Source: Adiantum capillus-veneris (taxonomy: Eukaryota; Streptophyta; Polypodiopsida; Polypodiales; Pteridaceae). Taken from it: a stretch of DNA of 64,000 bases. This document shows positions 57,321-64,000 of the stretch, in pieces. Position 1 is the first letter of the stretch; each line of letters starts with the position of its first letter. The position numbers and the translations under genes were made by a program. The stretch spans positions 66,787,870 through 66,851,869 of the forward strand of contig CM043952.1 in NCBI GenBank assembly GCA_014529385.2, read 5' to 3'. The notes below the pieces were generated by a model, which ran no database searches, was not told the origin of the DNA, and saw only the letters and a list, made by a program, of their open reading frames with translations.

Positions 57321-59988
57321 TGATAGCCGTTTTTTTGGCTATCTGTAATTGCCACAGTGAGTTACCTCACCCTACCAAAATCACCCAAACACTGTGGCTA
57401 TCCCTACCATTTCACTGTACATAGGCGTGCGTGAGTCACGGGACTTTTCCCTTATCGTCTTAAAAACCCTCAGCTAGCTAGTCACTGGGCTAGGTGAGCC
57501 AAAAAAAAATAAAAAAAATAAAAAAAATAAAAAAATAAAAGTATATTATGGCCTCTTTGTGTGTAAATATTTCATTGTATATATGGCCTAAATATAGGGA
57601 TTTTTAATAATTATTTTGGTATTTTATTTAAATATTTCTACTTAGGTGTGTGTTTTATTAAACCTATGTACACCTTCTTTCATCCTCTTACACCATAATT
57701 TTATTTTTTTGCCAATATGTACATACTCTAACCTCATATTTTTCCTTTATACAAATCACTCCCACATTTTCACCCTCACCCTCGTGAAAACAAAAAATTG
57801 ATTTCTACTCATTGGTTACTTTTATTATATTATTTACTTGCATACATTTTCCTCTTTCACCCAAAATAATTCAAGGAGGGACCATATCATATGATTCCAA
57901 TATCTTTCCATATCCATAACTCCTCCATATTTTTATTATTATTTTTACTCATTATTCTAACACCATGTGCTCATTGAGCTAAAGTCCATGAATAGTCCAT
58001 ACACTAGTCCCACCATGTATATATTTCTTATTTCACCAATAATCCTCCTCCATGCATGGGTCAAGGGCAACTTGAATGCTTTGTATTATAATATGACAAA
58101 GGAGGAGCTCACTCTTGGATGCATTGTACAAATTCAACAAAGGAGGGGACCACTAAAAGACTTTTGCAGGCCTAAAAAACAGGCTTTTTGGTGAGAATTT
58201 TGGCACCTATCTCCACTCCGAATTTGGAGCGGTGGTTAAAAGAGAAAATGTAGCCCACGCTCTGAATAATCACCCCAAAGTTTTTCATGATTTTTGGAGC
58301 TACCAGCTGTGAGCTATGATTTTTTTAGTGGACCCCAGTTTTCCCATGCTATGCAGCCACACTCTCTCTTCCACTTTATCATTTTCCTCTTTCACACACA
58401 CTTCTCCACTCATCATCCCCATCTCTCTCACCACTCCTCTCTGCACACTACTCACCTTCTCCTCAACCTTGAAGAATAAGAGAAACCATGGTGAACTCAT
58501 ACCTCCCACACACAATTCCATTCCAAAATTGACCACCTAGTCTCATTTTTCCTCCTCCAAATTACCCATATCTATCAAAAAACCACAAAATTCAGCCTCT
58601 TCTCTTAAAAGATAGCATCATGGTGGTTGATTACTCAGCTTCAATTACCTTGTCTCTCAAGGAAGGTCAAGAGTGGAGAAAAAATGTACCGTCAAAGCTA
58701 GTGGACCGTCAACAAGCGTCAAAATTGGCCCTACTTAAGACACTTGGAGCATCAACCCTGTAAGAAATCCACCTTTTCTTACCTCTTAAGAGTTTTTCTT
58801 CCTTATTTGTATCCTACATGGATACTCCCATTGTAAATATTCAATTCCATTTGTAAATTAATACTAACTCTACTAACACTAACCCACTATGAAAAGTCCT
58901 ATCACCTCCATTTCTCTCCTCTCTCTTTCCCCACCAACTTCTTGATAATTCCAAGCAAAAGAAATTAGATAAATTGCTGAAAATCTAACTCAACCATGGT
59001 TAGAGGAGTAACCCTAGCCTTCAAAATTGCTATAAAAGGAGGGTGTAGCTAGCATAAAAGGGGAAGCCATAAGCAAGAGCACTATGCTATAGCTTGAGAA
59101 GCCAAGCTCAACCTCTCTAGAAGGAGCTCTTGAGTGGAAGCTCATTGTCTTATGCATGTGCATGTGTTGTAATAGGGGATTAGCAAGGGAAATCTATGCC
59201 ATTGTAAGAGAGAGAGTGATCATTCAATTGAGAGTAGGAAATCTATCATTTCTCCTACTAGTGTAAGCCCAACATTCGCTGAATCAAGGAGGGTGGATTT
59301 GGACTAATCTTGGATATTTTGTCTCCCTTCCAACGTGAAGTAATGGACAACAATGATGCGTAAGTGTCTTGGTTTTTTTTTAAAGTTCTTGATAGCTTGT
59401 CTCTGGTGTTGTCATCAATCTAGCCATAAATCCCACATACTGTAAGAGGGCGACAGGGTGGAGAGGACTCCCCTGGCCTTAAGACAGTGATTGGGGTGGC
59501 TTTTCTAGTGATGTGTTGTGGTGAAATTTACGCAAGCTATGTTGAACAAGTACTAATCTCACTTTGATTTGTCATGACAGATTTGTAAGAAGGTATTAAT
59601 GCAACAAGCACCCCCTCCCCCTTCCTCTCTCTTTCTTAAATATATAGTTGTGTTTGCTTGATCATCACCGATACGTTTCAAAGCAGCCCGAGCACTATCT
59701 CTCTCTCTCTCTCTATCTCTCTCTCTCGTGTTTTAGTGTGTGAGAGTATTCCATTGGTGTTAGGGTTAGTGTAATTCCTTCCTTGTTTGTGGGTTGCTCT
59801 AACGATTCTCCTCTTTTGCGTCCTAGTTCGCTCTTAAACTAGGTGGTGCCCCTTGTGTAGTTTGGATTTGGCGGTGGGTTTGTTGTTTTGGTTTGCGTTG
59901 TGTTGTGCCCCAACCCCATTGAGCAGCACGGGAGCCTTGAGGGGTGTCTAGAGGCCACTCTTCTTGTTGCCCGCCCCGGACCGCCTCA
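57321..59988 (+). mobile_element. LTR copy 2 (plus orientation), diverged
   Basis: Begins TGATAGCC at 57321 and ends CCGCCTCA at 59988; about 2.67 kb. Its first kilobase is an inverted copy of 56200-57177 (for example TATTATGGCCTCTTTGTGTGTAAATATTT), and its last 200 bp are an inverted, diverged copy of 39090-39290. The middle is more diverged and has its own TATA-like GCTATAAAAGGAGGG (59032-59046). With LTR copy 1 it forms a ~1-kb-armed inverted repeat around a 143-bp spacer. It is probably from a related but different insertion. Confidence 0.7.
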
Positions 59989-60072
59989 GTAGAAAAACTT
60001 ACATGAGATAGTTTCATTTTGATAGATCTTTGGTAGATCCTTTGGTAGAAGGCGACTCAGGTAGGGCTTTAG

Positions 60073-61740
60073 TCAGTACCCATTTACCTTCTTAGTATGC
60101 TCCTTGCCATCTAAATCCATGAGCTGATAGTAAATTGAATCAAATGATTTTTTAACCACATACAGACCTTGCCATTTGGTGCTGAATTTGGCATCAAACC
60201 TACTGTTGAGTCGATTGTCATACCTTAACACCAGCCCACCTTCCTTGATAGCCTCATCCTTGACCTTCTTATCGAGCTTCTCCTTTGCTTGCATAGCTTT
60301 CCTCTTGTAGCACTCGTAAGCTACTTATTTTCTCCACTCAAGTTCGACTAAGGTAAGAAGTCAATCTGCCCATTTTTCTTTGTCATCTTGTGTCCCTTTT
60401 TCATAAAGCCACATGGATGGAATGTTGAGCTCAATAGGCTGCAAGGCCTCTTGACCATAGACCAAGTGAAATGGTGTGAAGTCTATGGCTTCCCTATATG
60501 TGGTTCAATACGCCCACAAGGCACCATCTAAGAAGTCATCCCATAACTTTGTCTTGCTTCGGACCATCTTTCTAATGATGCTTGCAATAACACCATTAGC
60601 CTTTTCTAGCAAACCATTTGAATGTGGGTATTAGGATATGCTATGCCGATGTAGAATGTGAAGATCTTCACAAACTTCCGTGAGTAAACCACTCCTGAAC
60701 CTTGGACCATTATCAGAAACAATCTCCAAAGGTGTGCCAAATCTGCAACAAATATTAGTGTAGACAAATATACTCACTGTTTTTCCATTTACCCTTGCCA
60801 CACTTTGAGCCTCTACCCACCTAACCATGTAATTAACAACCACTAGAATGTAGAGTTTACCATTTTTTGTTCTAGGCAAAGGACCCATAGCATCAATGCC
60901 CCAGTTTTCAAAGGGTCCCTTTGCAAGCACGACCTTGGACCATGGACCAATCGTCTATTTCCATTTACCTGACAGTTGTGATAGATTACCCCGCAAGAAA
61001 AAAAAATTGCGTAGTAAACTCTTGGGCAAAATGACCACCACATACCTACAACTTGTGTAAGGTGAATCAACAAGTTGTTCAAGGACTCATCTAGCTTCTC
61101 AATCGCCTCAATGATTACCTCAGGAATCTCCCTAGATGTTGATGCTTGCAATTTTTCCTTGGGTCTAGGACCCTCTATTGGAACCTCTCCTCTTAGGCAC
61201 TTGAGTTTTCTATACTTCTCAACAGCCCTAGTTTCAGCATCAAAGGTAGTAGGTACATCCGCCTCAACTTTTATCATGAGTGTGGGAAACAGACCGTCTA
61301 TGAACCTCTCCTTCTTTACGAATTGTGCACCATCACGAGGGTTGACAACATTTCTCACCCATACAGCCCAAAGACGTAAAAACTCTTGTTTATACATGTA
61401 ATAGTCATCTATGTCCTTTTGCTTGTGAGAAACAATGTCTTGCCATAGATTTTGAGTGTTTTGGGGGTCAAAGAAGTACTGGTTGAAATGATCAATGACC
61501 TCCTTATAGTTCCCTTAACTTCTTGAGATAGAGAGTTAAACAAAGTGCTAGCATCTTCCTAAGGACCACTTCAAACATTTCTAAGCATTCATCATCTCCT
61601 ATAACTCTCTTTATGCGGCAAGCCATTTTCAAATTTGCTAAAAAATAGATGAGTGTCCTCACCAAGATCTTCAAAAAAGAGAGGATATCCTGACATTTGG
61701 CATTGGGCCTCCATTGAATCAATTTCAAAGTGACAACACG
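60073..61740 (-). mobile_element. Ty3/gypsy internal-region fossil (gag and integrase remnants)
   Basis: On the minus strand, gag-like sequence (about 61740-61000, with ALCLTLYLKKLREL-like and EFLRLWAVWVRN words) is followed closely by integrase: NWGIDAMGPLPRTKNGKLYILVVV, YMVRWVEA, FGTPLEIVSDNGPRF (about 60915-60660), and an integrase C-terminal piece at 60294-60073 (DNRLNSRFDAKFSTKWQGLYVVKK). The protease-RT-RNase H part is absent. It is broken. The LTR at 62316 onward is placed as its 5' LTR, with a primer-binding-site-like TTTTGGTGCACC just inside (about 62302-62314). Confidence 0.85.
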
Positions 61741-62315
61741 TTTACTCTTTCTTAAAAATATTTATCCAATAGTGTTTTCTAAATTGCAATCTATTCTACA
61801 ACAAAATAAAAAAATATGCACATCAAATGATCTATGATAGTCAACAAGAGGCAGGGTGACAGGGTTTGGTGACGCAAGAATTTTTTATACTCTTTGAGTA
61901 CCAAACATGAACACCATATGTTTTTGAAAATGGATCTTTCTACTAATTGAAACATTTATTCTAATGTGTGGAGTGAAATGGAAGGTAAAAACCTTTACTC
62001 CTCGGCCATTATCCATGGTCTATGCATGACCTAATGCTAAAACAAAACAAAAATATAAACGTACAAACTAAGGTCGTACCTAATGAGAGGTAATAGAAGG
62101 ATGTATTGAAGCCTTTATATCGGCTAGCCTAAGAGGGCCCAAAATTGTACGAATTACTTGTTGAAATTGTAATTTTGTGCTTACACTAGTGCATTCTTGC
62201 AATGAGAACAAACAAGTCATACAATTTTTTGTGATTCATGCAAGCTACTTGATTAATCTAAGGTGGCATATTCACAACAACATACACAAGCCCTCCCCAG
62301 TAGGTGCACCAAAAT
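61741..62315. other. Leader region of the gypsy fossil; no gene seen
   Basis: AT-rich DNA between the gag-like start and the LTR end at 62316. The plausible primer binding site lies at its right edge. Nothing else is recognisable. Confidence 0.5.
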
Positions 62316-64000
62316 TGAGGCGGTCAAGGGTGGGCAACAAGAGAGGCGACCTCTAAACACCCCTCAAGGGTCACATACTGCTCAATTGGGACTGGGGAAA
62401 CCACAAGCAAGAAACAACAACAAAAAACCCACAGCCAAACAAGTGAAGGGCACCACCTAGTTATAGATTGAACTAGGACGCAAAGGAGGAGAATCCCTCA
62501 GCAATACAAGTGAGAAGGATTGGTACACTATCACTAATATCAATGCTACAAATGCACACACAAACACACAGAGATAAAGATAAAGAGAGAGAGAGAGTTT
62601 TGTGCAAGAATTTAGCTTCAATTTTAATGATTGACACAGGTGTATAAACAGCTTGAAGGTGGGGCCAAGAGACACAATTAAGTTTGATGATGTTGCGATC
62701 TACACATTATCTTAGAGTTATGGGAACTCTCTCACTATACAACCCTCTTATAGAGTTTTCCCAAGAAACAAACACAAGAGCTCTTAAGTCACATACAAGC
62801 GAATACTACAAAAGAATCTCAAAATGAGAACACTTCACCTTAAAACAAAGGAGTTGAGGTTTCCAAGCGTGAATTGGAGAGACTCAAGAGAGTTTTGAAC
62901 CACGGTTGCACCCAAATTTGATTCAATTAATGTGCAAAAGTAGATACAAATTTGATTGGAACTTATGAATCACTTACTCCCTTGCAATGCTACAACTAGC
63001 TCAAGAAGCTTTCATATACACCACAAGTAGTGGTGTATAGAGAGCTCACTCTCTGGAGAATGGTATGCTCAAAGCAGTGAGAAATAGTGTAGGGATCATT
63101 CCATTTACAAAGGGAAAAGGGATCTATTTATAGGTGAGGAGAGCCCTTATTAGGATTATCTCCTTATCAACATTTACATAGAGAACCATGTTTATGATTT
63201 TTTATATATATATCTATGAGAGATCTTGTCTCTTGAGTCACATGGATGTGGGCTCAAGAGGAGAGAACTACTTAGGTGAAATAGAGAAGACTCTAGAGAG
63301 GTGAGTGATTTTTTGTGTGAGGTTGCCTACTCCAAGGTAGAGTAGAGTGGGTACAATTTAGAAGAAAGGGTTGGCAGTTAGTGTTAGCAATCACTAAAAA
63401 ATGGTAGTAGTATAACTACAATGGGTAGAATGACTTGAAGGATGAGAAAAGAGGGGTGAATGAGATAGGTGTACCCTTGAGATGGTGAATCCTTGAGGAA
63501 TCTTGGACTCACCCGTGCATAGATTGTCGAAAGTGACTGCCGTTATTCTTCTTCTTCTTTTCATGTTGCCACCATAGTTAAATCACCACAAAAAGAATGA
63601 GGGTTTTGTTGATAAAAAACTCTCTATTTTGCAAAGATTAAGTATGGTTAGGTTTCTGATTTTTTATGCATTCTTGAAAGGGTATAATAAAATTGGAATA
63701 TGAGAGTAATAGAGAGAGATATGGAGATGGTGAATGTAGGTTTGAGTGAGGGATGGAGAGGAGTGTGTGTGTGTGTGTGGAATTGTGAAGTGTGAAAAGA
63801 AGTGAGAGAAGACTAGGGGTGAGTACTTGTGAGAAAAAGTGGGCATTCTAGGGTCCACCATAAAATTAATATCTTATCGATGGTAGCTCCAAAAATTATG
63901 CAAAAATTGAGGTAATTATTTAGCTTTTGGACTACATTTTGTCTGTTGGTCACTTATTCAAATTCTAAGTGGAGGTAGATGCCAAAAATCTCACTAAAAA
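62316..64000 (-). mobile_element. LTR copy 3 (minus orientation), runs off the right edge
   Basis: Matches LTR copy 1 nearly throughout (39090-40545 and 56046-56390) but is not interrupted at the point where the 15.5-kb transposon sits (about 63737). It has the same TATA-like block TCTATAAATAGATCCC on the minus strand (about 63118-63133). It ends in TGAGGCGG (CCGCCTCA on the minus strand) at 62316 and is cut by the window edge. Confidence 0.75.

Noticed and set aside
57481-57545. A-rich tract as the poly(A) tail of a SINE or LINE
   Set aside because: It is internal to LTR copy 2, and the same AT-rich segment occurs in the inverted LTR copy 1 near 56990.

Overview
This window looks like nuclear DNA from a land plant with a large, repeat-rich genome. 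The signs are GT-AG introns, plant-type CACTA (En/Spm) transposons with Tnp2-like and TNPA/Ptta-like genes, a captured fragment of a plant HIPP gene, Ty3/gypsy fossils with very long LTRs, and dense (AG)n/(AC)n microsatellites. A fern or other non-seed plant would fit, but the sequence alone does not prove it. I see no ordinary intact host gene, no rRNA or tRNA gene and no CRISPR array; almost everything recognisable is a transposable element or a relic of one.

Layout. 1-2.6 kb: 5' half of a Ty3/gypsy element on the minus strand, running off the left edge. 4.4-7.5 kb: decayed minus-strand coding sequence that I cannot name. 8.3-38.2 kb: a nest of CACTA elements with CACTACAAGAGG termini. Two closely related copies, A (11645-19526, TSD AAA) and B (30622-38238, TSD CCA), keep both ends, and each carries a Tnp2-like gene, a Ptta/TNPA-like gene and the same captured piece of a heavy-metal-associated isoprenylated protein (HIPP) gene. 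Copy A sits inside an older inverted CACTA. Copy B sits next to a third decayed CACTA and interrupts an unidentified open frame. Between them lie a satellite array of about 173-bp units that can fold into hairpins (20.1-22.7 kb), a Penelope-like reverse transcriptase fragment and a LINE-ORF1-like fragment.

39.1-64 kb: three copies of a ~2.6 kb LTR (TGATAGCC...CCGCCTCA) in mixed orientation, plus a decayed gypsy interior at 60.1-61.7 kb. The first LTR is split by the most interesting object in the window: a 15.5-kb DNA transposon (40546-56042) with CACTAGAATG termini, a TAA target duplication and subterminal GGACAyAAAAGTGTCC palindromes. It carries two divergent multi-exon genes. The minus-strand gene encodes a large DDE-like transposase with a C-terminal SWIM zinc finger. 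The plus-strand 14-exon gene encodes a protein with a ParB-like domain (DGNHR motif) followed by a permuted, beta-class N4/N6-amino DNA methyltransferase-like domain. ParB-methyltransferase fusions are known from phages and prokaryotic mobile elements; I do not know of one described in a plant CACTA-ended transposon.

How the parts work together (inference). In the 15.5-kb element the transposase would mobilise the termini while the ParB-MTase protein would bind and/or modify DNA. In the CACTA copies, Tnp2 is the catalytic transposase and the TNPA-like protein would bind the subterminal GCGTCGCTAT-type repeats. The copies seen here carry stops, indels or deletions in these genes, so movement today would need help from intact relatives elsewhere.
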